This document shows, piece after piece, positions 28,045-37,133 of a stretch of 64,000 bases of DNA. Position 1 is the stretch's first letter. Every line of letters begins with the position of its first letter. The translations under genes and the position numbers were made by a program. Source of the DNA: an uncultured Rothia sp. (GTDB taxonomy: Bacteria > Actinomycetota > Actinomycetes > Actinomycetales > Micrococcaceae); the NCBI RefSeq assembly GCF_916715725.1, contig NZ_CAKAPD010000013.1:1-64000 (forward strand). The letters are read 5' to 3'. Below the pieces are notes generated by a model. That model saw only the letters and a program-made list of their open reading frames with translations. It had not been told where the DNA came from and did not search any database.

Positions 28045-28487
28045 GCGCATCGCGTCGCTGCGTCGCATTGCCACGGCGGGAAACTGAGACATTGGGGGCG
28101 TTGTATGAAACGTGCCCCTTTTCTGCACCTCATGATTTTCTGCACGCTATGAAAGCTTTAGAATCGCCGGCAACCTCCACGAAGTGGTGAACCGTACCCC
28201 CTATCTCAAAAGGGGGTTGAAACACTCTAAACCGCCTTTGCGGGCTTTTGAGCGGGTGGTGGCGCCCAAAAAAGCTCAATATGTGACGTATGTAGATGGT
28301 TTTATGCTCTCTTGCTCGGTAAAATAAAAGAGACAATGCGTAAAGTGTGCCCACCTATGGGCACCACCGGCAACGCGGGTTGTGCAGGCGCTATCTGGTG
28401 CCCTTCGTGAGGCGTTCTAGGCTCCCCTCTGAGCTGCCCGCAGTTCTTCTTCGCCGGTTGCATCATCTACTCAAGGAGTTCTGCCTC
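28045..28487. other. dciA-gyrB intergenic region
   Basis: 443 bp without a gene. A short CCGC/GCGG hairpin followed by TTTT near 28231-28250 may end the recF-dciA transcript. The gyrB promoter should lie around 28280-28330, where AT-rich TTTATGCTC and TAAAATA elements occur. An in-frame open extension of gyrB back to 28347 has no start signal. Confidence 0.4.
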
Positions 28488-30518
28488 GTGGCATCTGAAC
28501 AGAATGCATCTGAACAGCCGCATGAATACGGTGCATCCGATATTACCGTGCTGGAAGGTCTGGAAGCGGTTCGTAAGCGCCCCGGCATGTACATTGGCTC
28601 GACCACTGAGCGCGGTCTGCACCACCTGGTCTACGAGGTTGTAGATAACTCGGTCGATGAGGCGCTCGCCGGCTACGCCTCCGAAATTGACGTGACCATT
28701 CAGGCTGACGGCTCCGTCCGCGTGAAGGACGACGGCCGCGGTATCCCCGTGGATGAGCACCCCACCGAGCACAAGTCCACCGTTGAGGTTGTCATGACCG
28801 TGCTGCACGCTGGCGGTAAGTTCGGCGGCGGCGGCTACTCGGTCTCCGGTGGTCTGCACGGTGTGGGTATTTCCGTGGTGAACGCGCTGTCTACCCGCGT
28901 GATTACCGAGGTGCACCGTCAGGGCTACGCGTGGCATATTTCCTTCTCGAACGGTGGCGTTCCGGACGGCCCCCTGCGCCGCGGTGAGCCCTCCGATAAG
29001 ACCGGTACTATCCAGACTTTCTACCCGGATCCGGAAATTTTTGAGACCGTCGAGTTCGACTTTGAGACTCTGCGTGCGCGTTTCCAGCAGATGGCGTTCC
29101 TGAATAAGGGCCTGACCATCACCCTCACCGATGAGCGCGAGAAGTTCGTTGGTGACGAGGTTGCCGAAGAGGAGAAGGAAAACACCCTCAACCGCGTACG
29201 TGCGAACGCCGACGGCTACACAACCGTCACCTACCGTTACGACAACGGCCTGTTCGACTACGTGCACTTCCTCAACGCTGGCGCGAAGACCATCGTGAAC
29301 GAGGAGATTGTCTCCTTCGAGTCCGAAGACACCGACCGCAACATGAGCCTGGAAGTTGCGATGCAGTGGACTGGTGCCTACAAGGAGTCCGTCTACTCGT
29401 ACGCGAACACGATTAATACCCACGAGGGTGGTACCCACGAAGAGGGTTTCCGTGCCGCTCTGACCTCTCTGGTGAACCGTTACGCGCGTGAGAACAAGCT
29501 GCTGCGCGATAAGGACGATAACCTCACCGGTGAAGATGTGCGTGAGGGCCTGACTGCGGTCATTTCGATTAAGATTTCTGAGCCGCAGTTCGAGGGTCAG
29601 ACCAAGACTAAGCTGGGTAACTCGGAGGCTAAGTCCTTCACCCAGCGTGAGGTGAACGATCACCTCAGCGACTGGTTCGGCCGTAACCCCGCGGTGGCAA
29701 AGGACATTGTTCGCCGTGCAATCACCGCCGCTCAGGCGCGTATTGCAGCCCGTAAGGCTCGCGAGACCACCCGCCGCAAGGGCCTGCTGGAGACCAGCTC
29801 CATGCCCGGTAAGCTCAAGGACTGCTCCTCGAAGGATCCGTCGATCTCTGAGATTTACCTGGTGGAGGGTGACTCTGCGGGTGGTTCGGCGGTGCAGGGC
29901 CGTGACCCGAATACTCAGGCTATTCTGCCGCTGCGCGGTAAGATCCTGAACGTTGAGCGCGCTCGCCTGGACCGTGCCCTGTCCAATGCTGAAATTCAGG
30001 CGATGATTACCGCTTTCGGTACCGGTATTGGTGATGACTTCGATATTGAGAAGGCACGCTACCACAAGATTGTTCTGATGGCGGATGCGGACGTCGATGG
30101 CCAGCACATTACGACCCTGCTGTTGACTCTGCTCTTCCGCTTCATGCGTCCGCTGATTGAGGCTGGCTACGTGTACCTGGCTCAGCCGCCGCTGTACCGC
30201 ATCAAGTGGTCGAACGCTCCGCACGACTACGTGTACTCGGACGCTGAGCGTGATGAGGCTCTGGCTCGTGGTGCAGCGAAGAACCTGCGCCTGCCTAAGG
30301 ACAACGGCATTCAGCGTTACAAGGGTCTGGGCGAGATGGACTACACCGAGCTGTGGGATACCACTATGGATCCGGCTCGTCGTACCCTGCTTCAGGTGAA
30401 GATGGAGGATGCAGCTGCTGCTGACCAGATCTTCTCTGTTCTGATGGGTGAGGACGTTGAGGCTCGTCGTGAGTTTATCCAGCAGAACGCAAAGGACATT
30501 CGATTCCTCGATATCTAG
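28488..30518 (+). CDS. gyrB: DNA gyrase subunit B
   Basis: 676 residues. GHKL ATPase domain with YEVVDNSVDEALAGYA and the ATP-lid region GVGISVVNALS, then the TOPRIM domain with LVEGDSAGGSAVQGRD and the acidic DADVDGQHI, and the C-terminal QRYKGLGEMD. With GyrA it introduces negative supercoils. GTG start at 28488 with AAGGAG 9 nt upstream. gyrA follows after 79 bp. Confidence 0.97.
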   Translation: MASEQNASEQPHEYGASDITVLEGLEAVRKRPGMYIGSTTERGLHHLVYEVVDNSVDEALAGYASEIDVTIQADGSVRVKDDGRGIPVDEHPTEHKSTVEVVMTVLHAGGKFGGGGYSVSGGLHGVGISVVNALSTRVITEVHRQGYAWHISFSNGGVPDGPLRRGEPSDKTGTIQTFYPDPEIFETVEFDFETLRARFQQMAFLNKGLTITLTDEREKFVGDEVAEEEKENTLNRVRANADGYTTVTYRYDNGLFDYVHFLNAGAKTIVNEEIVSFESEDTDRNMSLEVAMQWTGAYKESVYSYANTINTHEGGTHEEGFRAALTSLVNRYARENKLLRDKDDNLTGEDVREGLTAVISIKISEPQFEGQTKTKLGNSEAKSFTQREVNDHLSDWFGRNPAVAKDIVRRAITAAQARIAARKARETTRRKGLLETSSMPGKLKDCSSKDPSISEIYLVEGDSAGGSAVQGRDPNTQAILPLRGKILNVERARLDRALSNAEIQAMITAFGTGIGDDFDIEKARYHKIVLMADADVDGQHITTLLLTLLFRFMRPLIEAGYVYLAQPPLYRIKWSNAPHDYVYSDAERDEALARGAAKNLRLPKDNGIQRYKGLGEMDYTELWDTTMDPARRTLLQVKMEDAAAADQIFSVLMGEDVEARREFIQQNAKDIRFLDI

Positions 30519-30597
30519 CACGAAACGGCATATGCCCCATTGGGAATATGTCAAGTGAGCTATATAGCCGAGCGAGTCATTGAGGAATGAGAAAGTA

Positions 30598-33228
30598 ATG
30601 AGCGAAGAACAGCAGAATAAATCCACTGAGGTTGACGTAGTCAGCAACGGTGGCGCTGAAAATGTAGACCACCACGGTCACATTGAACAGGTGGACCTGC
30701 AGACTGAGATGCAGCGCTCCTACCTGGACTACGCAATGGCGGTTATTATTGGCCGCGCCCTGCCGGATGTGCGTGACGGCCTCAAGCCCGTGCACCGCCG
30801 CGTGATTTACGCGATGTACGACGGTGGCTACCGCCCGGACCGCGCCTTCAACAAGTGCGCCCGTGTGGTCGGTGACGTGATGGGTCAGTTCCATCCCCAC
30901 GGCGATAGCGCTATCTACGACACTCTGGTGCGTCTGATTCAGAGCTGGATTATGCGTTACCCGCTGGCGCTGGGTCAGGGTAACTTCGGATCTCCCGGTA
31001 ACGACGGTGCTGCAGCGCCTCGATACACCGAGACCAAGATGGCACCCATCGCCCTGGAGATGGTGCGTGACATCAACGAGGACACCGTTGACTTCCAGCC
31101 CAACTACGATGGCAAGTCCCTGGAGCCGACCGTTCTGCCCGCGCGCATCCCGAACCTGCTGGTCAACGGTTCTTCGGGTATTGCTGTGGGTATGGCGACC
31201 AATATCCCGCCGCACAACCTGCGTGAGGTTGCTGAGGGTGTGGAGTGGTTCCTGAAGAACCCGCACGCCACCAATGAGGAGCTGCTGAACGCTCTGATGG
31301 CTCGTATTAAGGGCCCGGATTTCCCGACCGGTGCACAGATTCTGGGCACCAAGGGCATTGAGGATGCGTACCGCACCGGCCGCGGCTCCATCACTATGCG
31401 CGCGGTGGTCAACGTGGAGGAAATCCACGGTCGCACCTGCCTGGTGGTCACCGAGCTGCCGTACCAGGCGAACCCGGATAACCTGGCGATTAAGATTGCT
31501 GAGCTCATCAAGGACGGTAAGGTCACCGGCATTGCCGATCTGCGCGATGAGACTTCGGGTCGTACCGGTCAGCGCCTGGTGATTGTGCTCAAGCGTGATG
31601 CATCACCGAAGGTTGTGCTGAACAACCTGTACAAGCACACCCAGCTGCAGGAGAACTTCTCCGCGAATATGCTCGCCATTGTTGATGGCGTGCCGCGCAC
31701 CCTGTCCCTGGATGCCTTTGTGCGTCACTGGGTGGACCACCAGATGGACGTTATCGTTCGTCGTACCCGTTACCGCCTGCGTCAGGCGGAGGAAGAGGCG
31801 CACATCCTGCGCGGCCTGCTGAAGGCTCTGGATGCTCTGGACGAGGTTATTGCCCTGATCCGCCGCTCCCCCACCGCTGATGAGGCGCGTAGCGGCCTGA
31901 TGGAGTTCCTGCAGATTGATGAGGCTCAGGCTCAGGCAATTCTGAACATGCAGCTGCGTCGTCTGGCTGCTCTGGAGCGTCAGAAGATTCAGGATCGCCA
32001 CGATGAGCTGATGCGCATGATCGCTGAGTACAACGCGATTATTGCTTCGGAGACTCGCCAGCGCGAGATTATCTCTGAGGAGCTGGGCGAGATCGTGAAC
32101 CGCTACGGCGATGAGCGTCGCACCCAGATTATGTACGGCTACAACGGCGATATGTCGATGGAAGACCTCATCCCTGAGGAGGAGGTCGTGGTAACGATTA
32201 CTCGCGGCGGCTACATTAAGCGCACCCGCAGTGATCAGTACCGTAGCCAGCACCGCGGCGGTAAGGGCATTAAGGGTGCCTCGCTGCGCGGTGATGACGT
32301 GGTGGAGCACTTCTTTGTGACGACCACGCACAGCTGGATTCTGTTCTTCACGAACCTGGGTCGCGTGTACCGCGCGAAGGGTTATGAGCTGCAGGAAGCT
32401 GGCCGCGATGCGAAGGGCCAACATATTGCGAACCTGCTGGAATTCCAGGGTGGTGAGCATATTGCTCAGGTCATGGAGCTGAAGAGCTACGACGATGCTG
32501 AGTACCTGGTGCTTGCTACTCGCGGCGGTATGGTGAAGAAGAGCCGCCTGAGCGATTACGATACGAACCGTACTGCCGGCCTGATTGCGATTAACCTGCG
32601 TGAGGGCGATGAGGTTGTTTCGGCGTTCACCGTTTCGGATAAGGACGATATTCTGCTGGTGTCGCGTAACGGTATGTCGTTGCGCTTCCACGCTGATGAT
32701 GCGTCGTTGCGCCCGATGGGTCGTTCGACCTCGGGTGTGACCGGTATGAAGTTCCGTGAGGGCGATGAGCTGATTTCTGCGAACGTGGTTACTGAGGGCT
32801 CCTTCGTCTTCGTGGTCACTGAGGGTGGTTACGCGAAGCGTACGAGCGTGGATGAGTACCGCGTGCAGGGTCGTAACGGTTTCGGCATTAAGGTTGCTAA
32901 GCTAGTTGAGGATCGTGGCGCCCTGGTGGGTGGCCTCATTGTGGACGAAGAGGACGAGGTGCTGGTGGTTATGGCCAGCGGCAAGGTCGTTCGTTCGAAT
33001 GTGAATGAGGTTCCTGCGAAGGGACGCGATACTATGGGTGTTATCTTTGCAAAGCCCGGTAAGGGCGATTCTATTATTGGTGTTGCGCGCAACCAGGATC
33101 GTCAGCTGGATGATAGCGACGATGAAACCACTGAGAACACCGAGGCTTCGGAGTCTTCTGAGGCGCCCGGTACGGACAACGAGGGTGAAGCGGCAGCTGC
33201 CGATCTCACCGCTACTGGAGGTAACTAA
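30598..33228 (+). CDS. gyrA: DNA gyrase subunit A
   Basis: 876 residues. Breakage-rejoining domain with active-site Tyr in AAPRYTETKM (about residue 143), followed by six beta-pinwheel blades in the C-terminal DNA-wrapping domain, the first with the GyrA-box-like RSQHRGGKGIKG. An acidic tail of about 40 residues follows. In the quinolone-resistance region HGDSAIYDT both target positions (E. coli Ser83 and Asp87) are the susceptible residues. The ATG at 30598 has GAGGA 11 nt upstream. Confidence 0.97.
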   Translation: MSEEQQNKSTEVDVVSNGGAENVDHHGHIEQVDLQTEMQRSYLDYAMAVIIGRALPDVRDGLKPVHRRVIYAMYDGGYRPDRAFNKCARVVGDVMGQFHPHGDSAIYDTLVRLIQSWIMRYPLALGQGNFGSPGNDGAAAPRYTETKMAPIALEMVRDINEDTVDFQPNYDGKSLEPTVLPARIPNLLVNGSSGIAVGMATNIPPHNLREVAEGVEWFLKNPHATNEELLNALMARIKGPDFPTGAQILGTKGIEDAYRTGRGSITMRAVVNVEEIHGRTCLVVTELPYQANPDNLAIKIAELIKDGKVTGIADLRDETSGRTGQRLVIVLKRDASPKVVLNNLYKHTQLQENFSANMLAIVDGVPRTLSLDAFVRHWVDHQMDVIVRRTRYRLRQAEEEAHILRGLLKALDALDEVIALIRRSPTADEARSGLMEFLQIDEAQAQAILNMQLRRLAALERQKIQDRHDELMRMIAEYNAIIASETRQREIISEELGEIVNRYGDERRTQIMYGYNGDMSMEDLIPEEEVVVTITRGGYIKRTRSDQYRSQHRGGKGIKGASLRGDDVVEHFFVTTTHSWILFFTNLGRVYRAKGYELQEAGRDAKGQHIANLLEFQGGEHIAQVMELKSYDDAEYLVLATRGGMVKKSRLSDYDTNRTAGLIAINLREGDEVVSAFTVSDKDDILLVSRNGMSLRFHADDASLRPMGRSTSGVTGMKFREGDELISANVVTEGSFVFVVTEGGYAKRTSVDEYRVQGRNGFGIKVAKLVEDRGALVGGLIVDEEDEVLVVMASGKVVRSNVNEVPAKGRDTMGVIFAKPGKGDSIIGVARNQDRQLDDSDDETTENTEASESSEAPGTDNEGEAAAADLTATGGN

Positions 33229-33809
33229 TGAGCAGCACTCCCGCGAGCTCCTCTCCTGCGTCGGCACAGCGTTCGGCGTCGGCTGGTGCATCTAAGTCTT
33301 CGGGTGCGGCTAAGGCTGGCGCGCGTCGCCCGGCTCAGTCGCGTTCGGGCCAGGCTCGTCCTGGCGGTACCGCTAAGCGTCCTGTAAACGCTAAGCGTCC
33401 GACCGGTTCGCGCCGTCAGCTGGTGCGTCCGGCGCCGCGTTCGAAGATTCGTCGTGCGCGTCTGGTGGTTCAGAAGGTTGATACGTGGTCGGTTGCTAAG
33501 CTGATCTTCCTGCTGTCTATTGCCCTGGGTATCGTGACCGTCGTGGCGTCGGTGATTCTCTGGCTGTTCCTGCAGGCTTCTGGTGCGTTTACCGGTGTGA
33601 ACCAGCTGATTAGCTCGCTGGGTACCGGTTCGACCACTGTGGATATTTCGCAGATGATTTCGCTGGGTCAGGTTGCTTTGGTGACTACTATTTTTGCTGT
33701 GGTCAACACTGTGGTCTTTACTCTGCTGGGTATGATTGGCGCGATTCTGTACAACCTGGCTGCGAAGCTGGTTGGTGGCGTGACCTTGACTCTGAGCGAT
33801 GAGTCCTAG
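33228..33809 (+). CDS. DUF3566 membrane protein
   Basis: 193 residues. Ala/Ser/Arg-rich basic N-terminus (about 1-75), then two membrane spans (about 88-115 and 145-180) characteristic of the DUF3566 family found downstream of gyrA in actinobacteria. Function unknown. The ATG overlaps the gyrA stop codon by 1 bp (TAATG), so translation is coupled to gyrA. Confidence 0.85.
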   Translation: MSSTPASSSPASAQRSASAGASKSSGAAKAGARRPAQSRSGQARPGGTAKRPVNAKRPTGSRRQLVRPAPRSKIRRARLVVQKVDTWSVAKLIFLLSIALGIVTVVASVILWLFLQASGAFTGVNQLISSLGTGSTTVDISQMISLGQVALVTTIFAVVNTVVFTLLGMIGAILYNLAAKLVGGVTLTLSDES

Positions 33810-33834
33810 TCTGTAGCTTTTTGAGCTTTGTGTG

Positions 33835-33875
33835 CGGGCGGTGCCCCTCTGGATGGAGGTGGTGCCGCCCGTTCT
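33835..33875 (+). terminator. Terminator of the gyrB-gyrA-DUF3566 unit
   Basis: CGGGCGGTGCC...GGTGCCGCCCG stem with a short internal CCTC/GGAG helix. Only a weak T-tract follows. Confidence 0.55.
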
Positions 33876-33945
33876 GCATGCCGCCTGTTTTGCGTGCATG
33901 GGAACCCACGGTATTAAAATGTGATGCAGAACATGCTTTTTCGAT

Positions 33946-33974
33946 TTGGTGTTGCCTGTAAACACCTGTATAGT
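33946..33974 (+). promoter_or_regulatory. Promoter of the tRNA-Ile unit
   Basis: TTGGTG (33946-33951), 17-bp spacer, TATAGT (33969-33974), 36 bp before the tRNA. The second tRNA-Ala/5S cassette has a promoter with the same -35. Confidence 0.65.
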
Positions 33975-34010
33975 TATATCTCGTTCTACGGAAGAAATTC
34001 CGCAGAGGGA

Positions 34011-34084
34011 GGGCGTATAGCTCAGACGGTTAGAGCGCTTCGCTGATAACGAAGAGGTCCCAAGTTCGATTCTTGGTACGCCCA
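34011..34084 (+). tRNA. tRNA-Ile (anticodon GAT)
   Basis: 74 nt cloverleaf: acceptor GGGCGTA pairs with TACGCCC, D-loop AGCTCAGACGGTTAGAGC, anticodon loop CTGATAA (GAT), T-arm with GTTCGATTC. CCA is not encoded. Conserved position downstream of gyrA. Confidence 0.97.
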
Positions 34085-34106
34085 CTCCACACTATGAAAG
34101 GCAATA

Positions 34107-34208
34107 ATGAAGAAATTATTGATTCTTGCTGTTCTTTCGTGTGTCACTGTGATGGTCTTGAAAAAGTATCAGAGCAATGAAGTCGTGAAGGCTTGGAAAA
34201 ATAACTAA
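34107..34208 (+). CDS. Very small membrane-anchored protein, DLW-39-like
   Basis: 33 residues beginning MKKLLILAVLSCVTVMVL and ending KYQSNEVVKAWKNN. AAAGG lies 6 nt before the ATG. One hydrophobic N-terminal segment and a short charged tail resemble the actinobacterial DLW-39 family of about 39 residues, which is found at this locus between tRNA genes, although the C-terminal Asp-Leu-Trp motif is not present here. Function unknown. It is sandwiched between tRNA-Ile and tRNA-Ala with no separate promoter visible. Confidence 0.65.
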   Translation: MKKLLILAVLSCVTVMVLKKYQSNEVVKAWKNN

Positions 34209-34228
34209 ACAGTGGTTTCCGCTGAGAC

Positions 34229-34301
34229 GGGGGCGTGGCGCAATTGGTAGCGCATCTGCTTTGCAAGCAGAGGGTTAGGGGTTCGAGTCCCCTCGCCTCC
34301 A
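34229..34301 (+). tRNA. tRNA-Ala (anticodon TGC), copy 1
   Basis: 73 nt cloverleaf: acceptor GGGGGCG with CGCCTCC, D-arm GCGCAATTGGTAGCGC, anticodon loop TTTGCAA (TGC), T-arm GGTTCGAGTCC. Identical to the copy at 38544. The 5S gene begins 1 nt after it. Confidence 0.97.
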
Positions 34302-34302
34302 C

Positions 34303-34422
34303 TTTCCGGTGATTATAGCAAGAGGGAAACGCCTGGTTCCATTCCGAACCCAGAAGCTAAGACTCTTCGCGCCGATGGTACTGCACTTTTGTGGGTGTGG
34401 GAGAGTAGGTCATCGCCGGTTT
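34303..34422 (+). rRNA. rrf: 5S ribosomal RNA, copy 1
   Basis: About 120 nt with the conserved loop sequences GGGAAACGCC, CATTCCGAACCCAGAAGCTAA, and GCGCCGATGGTACTGC (motifs given in parts). Helix I pairs CCGGTGAT with ATCGCCGG. It is not preceded by 16S or 23S genes but directly by tRNA-Ala, so it is an orphan 5S gene. Exact ends are estimated. Confidence 0.93.
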
Positions 34423-34434
34423 ATTTTTGAAAAA

Positions 34435-34465
34435 GGCCCCGTATCGAAAGATGCGGGGTCTTTTG
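34435..34465 (+). terminator. Terminator of the tRNA-Ile/tRNA-Ala/5S unit
   Basis: GGCCCCGTATC-GAAA-GATGCGGGGTC followed by TTTTG, about 12 nt after the 5S 3' end. Confidence 0.88.
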
Positions 34466-35011
34466 TTATATTCGCCAAAGTTGTTGTATCTGCTGATGTG
34501 ATGCGGGGGAATAGGTGCGAATACCTCGCGAAGCTGATGTGCTGCGTGCGCCGCGGGTATAGATTCAATTCTTCGTGATATTCGAATGCGCACGGCTGTA
34601 GGAAACCCCTACTGTGGAGAATGTGCTCCGCAGAAAGCCCCGCGCCGTAAAACCCACAGGGGTGTCCCGTGTGGGTAGCTCGGCGACCTAAATGAGGTCT
34701 GAATAATAAAGGTGTGTCACAAAAAGAAAGCTGGGAGGTTCCTGAAAGTGAACACTTGGTGAACACACTTTAGCCTCTTGATGGATATAATCACCCCTCT
34801 CCCCCGCACTCTCGCATAAGCCACATAAACCAACTTAAGCATTCCAATAGGTGCACCCTTTTTTCCGCGGAATATCAGGAGAGTTTCCCCTGAAATATGG
34901 GCTCTATAGTAAAACCCTCACGGAAACCCGCTCAATACTGTGGGTTTATCTGTTATTTCGTGTTAATTCGGAATACTTTAGATTTCGCGAAAACCGACAG
35001 ATAATTTTCTT
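34466..35011. other. Intergenic region upstream of the phosphate transporter
   Basis: 546 bp without a gene. It contains the direct repeat described at 34748-34769, a loose CTGTAGG/CCTACTG inverted repeat near 34590-34612 and AAACCC/GGGTTT near 34923-34948. A TACTTTAGAT element about 30-40 bp before the pit start may be its -10 region. Confidence 0.45.
34748..34769. promoter_or_regulatory. Putative PHO box (PhoP-type direct repeat)
   Basis: GTGAACACTTG followed directly by GTGAACACACT: two 11-bp direct repeats. On the reverse strand they read as GTTCAC-type units like the actinobacterial PhoP consensus. Located about 245 bp upstream of the phosphate transporter, which fits phosphate control (inference). 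Confidence 0.5.
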
Positions 35012-36241
35012 GTGACTACAGAACTCATTATTCTCGTGATCGTGGTGCTGACCGCGCTCGCCTTCGACTTTACGAATGGCTTCCACGACACCGGCAACGC
35101 GATGGCAACCTCCATCGCCACCGGTGCGCTGAAGCCTAAGACCGCCGTGGCGCTGTCTGCGTCCCTGAACCTCGTTGGCGCGTTCCTCTCTGTTGAGGTG
35201 GCACGCTCGGTTGGTAGCGGCATCGTGAACCTGGACCGTATCGATGTAACAACGGACGGTCCGGCGCTGATGCTTATCGTCTTTACCGGCCTGGTTGGCG
35301 GTATTCTCTGGAATGTTTTGACCTGGCTTCTGGGTTTGCCCTCCTCCTCGTCGCACGCTCTGTTTGGTGGCCTGATTGGTTCGGCTATTGTCGCGATCGG
35401 CTTTGACGGCGTGCAGTGGATGGGCGTTCTGTCCAAGATTATTGTTCCCGCGGTCCTCTCCCCCGTCATTGCGGCTATTGTGGCGGCAACCGGCACTTGG
35501 CTGGTCTACCGTATTGCTGCCCCGGTGGCTGACGACCGCAAGCACGGTGGCTTCCGTAAGGGACAGGTTGCGACCGCATCCCTGATGTCTCTGGCGCACG
35601 GCACTAACGATGCGCAGAAGACCATGGGTGTGATCTTCCTGGCTCTGGTTGCTTCGGGCACTCTGAGCAACGATGACGCGATTCCCTTCTGGGTGAAGGC
35701 TTCCTGCGCGCTTGCTATTGCGCTGGGTACTTACCTGGGCGGTTGGCGTATTATCCGCACCCTCGGTAAGGGCATCGTTGAGGTGGACACCCCGCAAGGC
35801 GTTGCCGCTGACGGTGCATCTGCTGCGATTATTCTGACCTCTTCCCACTTCGGTATGGCTCTGTCCACCACTCACGTGGCGTCCGGTTCGATTCTGGGTA
35901 GTGGCCTGGGCCGTAAGGGTGCTGAGGTGCGCTGGTCTGTTGCTGGCCGCATGGTGGTTGCTTGGCTGATTACTCTGCCGGCTGCCGCTATTGTGGGTGC
36001 TCTGACCTGGCTGATTGGTCACGGCCTGAATGCTCTGACCGGTACCCAGTTCATTGGCGAAATGACCGTGTTCGCTTTGCTGGTAGTCTTCTGCTTCCTG
36101 ATGTGGCGTCATTCCCAGAAGGACAACATTGACGCTTCGAACGTGACTGGCGACTGGGATGAAAAGGAAGGCGCTGCAGTCACCAGCGCTGAGGCATCCG
36201 CAGAAGCCCAGACCCTTGCTACTGAGAAGGCAGGTTCGTAG
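35012..36241 (+). CDS. pit: Inorganic phosphate transporter, PiT family
   Basis: 409 residues, about ten membrane segments. Both PiT signatures are present: DFTNGFHDTGNAMATS near the N-terminus (about residues 19-34) and SLMSLAHGTNDAQKTMG in the middle (about 191-207). Low-affinity, cation- or metal-coupled phosphate uptake. GTG start without a clear ribosome-binding site. A PHO-box-like repeat lies upstream, and a small membrane protein follows after 2 bp. Confidence 0.93.
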   Translation: MTTELIILVIVVLTALAFDFTNGFHDTGNAMATSIATGALKPKTAVALSASLNLVGAFLSVEVARSVGSGIVNLDRIDVTTDGPALMLIVFTGLVGGILWNVLTWLLGLPSSSSHALFGGLIGSAIVAIGFDGVQWMGVLSKIIVPAVLSPVIAAIVAATGTWLVYRIAAPVADDRKHGGFRKGQVATASLMSLAHGTNDAQKTMGVIFLALVASGTLSNDDAIPFWVKASCALAIALGTYLGGWRIIRTLGKGIVEVDTPQGVAADGASAAIILTSSHFGMALSTTHVASGSILGSGLGRKGAEVRWSVAGRMVVAWLITLPAAAIVGALTWLIGHGLNALTGTQFIGEMTVFALLVVFCFLMWRHSQKDNIDASNVTGDWDEKEGAAVTSAEASAEAQTLATEKAGS

Positions 36242-36243
36242 TC

Positions 36244-36549
36244 GTGGAATATCTGATGGACATTGTGAACAAGGTTATTCCGGTGCTGATTGCCGGTTTG
36301 TTCTTTGGTGCGGGCCTTCCGGCGCTCTATGCGCTGGGTCTGCGTATGCTGGCTGGTCGTACCGAGTACACCGCGGACGGTAAGCTCGTTGAAATTGAGC
36401 CTCCGGGAACGGCGGCGAAGATTGCTGCGTTCTGCATTTTTGCTATTATCGTAGCAATCGTAATCATCGGTATTCTCTGGGTCGCTAAGGACTTTATCGA
36501 CCACACTTTCGGCTGGAATATCTTCGGCGTAACCGGTGGAGGCCACTAA
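36244..36549 (+). CDS. Small membrane protein linked to pit
   Basis: 101 residues, not assigned to a family. Two membrane spans at about residues 10-37 and 58-82. GTG start 2 bp after the pit stop codon, so it is co-transcribed and probably co-translated with the phosphate transporter. A partner role is an inference from position only. Confidence 0.7.
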   Translation: MEYLMDIVNKVIPVLIAGLFFGAGLPALYALGLRMLAGRTEYTADGKLVEIEPPGTAAKIAAFCIFAIIVAIVIIGILWVAKDFIDHTFGWNIFGVTGGGH

Positions 36550-36599
36550 TCCCGTGAACACTAAATTGCATATAATGACTGCTTCGAAGGAGGGGCTCG

Positions 36600-37052
36600 A
36601 TGCCTGATAAGAGCATGATCTCTCGAGTAATCGATTGGCTGAGCGTCGGGTATCCCAAGGATGTTCCGGTGCAGGACCGCGCGGCAGTGATGGCTATTTT
36701 GAAAATGCGTCTGACCGATGAGCAGCTGCAGGAAGTTGTTCGCCAGCTCATGCAGTCTCGTGCTGCTCGTGGCGAGGCGTACGTGAGCGACCAGCGCATT
36801 AACGAGTACATTCGTCGAGTGGTGGATCATACCCCGACTCCGCAGGATATTGACCGCGTCGCTAAGATTCTGGGTGCGCACGGCTTCCTGATTGCGGAGA
36901 ACCACGTGAACGAGGACGCTGAGCCTACGGCTGGCGGTACCGAGTACGTGACCTACGATGATCCGACGACCGGCGAGATCCGTATTGCTGAGTTGGCTGC
37001 TGAGTCGGCTAATATTCCGGCTCCGAACGCTACGGCTGCGCAGGATAACTAA
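36600..37052 (+). CDS. DUF3349-family protein
   Basis: 150 residues, soluble. The first 105 residues fit DUF3349: WLSVGYPKDVPVQDRAAVMA, then LRLTDEQL-type helices and RVAKILGAHGFLIAE. Acidic Ala/Pro-rich tail. Function unknown; restricted to actinobacteria. AAGGAGG lies before the ATG. Ends at the 37094-37133 terminator. Confidence 0.8.
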   Translation: MPDKSMISRVIDWLSVGYPKDVPVQDRAAVMAILKMRLTDEQLQEVVRQLMQSRAARGEAYVSDQRINEYIRRVVDHTPTPQDIDRVAKILGAHGFLIAENHVNEDAEPTAGGTEYVTYDDPTTGEIRIAELAAESANIPAPNATAAQDN

Positions 37053-37093
37053 ATAGCCTGCGGTGAGAGTTGAGAGCTCTCATGAAGTTTGTG

Positions 37094-37133
37094 ACCTATG
37101 GGGTGGACTGAGTCCACCCCATAGGTTTTCTTT
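37094..37133 (+). terminator. Terminator of the pit-DUF3349 region
   Basis: ACCTATGGGGTGGACT (37094-37109) and its perfect complement (37111-37126) followed by TTTCTTT. Confidence 0.85.

Larger units (their letters stand above)
34228..34431 (+). repeat. 204-bp direct repeat, copy 1 (tRNA-Ala + 5S rRNA)
   Basis: Identical base for base to 38543-38746, 4,315 bp away. Identity stops immediately on both sides. Confidence 0.95.

Noticed and set aside
28467..30647. A 726-codon minus-strand frame opposite gyrB
   Set aside because: It mirrors the gyrB reading frame; no domain, no ribosome-binding site.
34309..34578. An 89-codon frame and its twin at 38624
   Set aside because: They lie over the 5S rRNA genes and are identical only because the RNA genes are duplicated.
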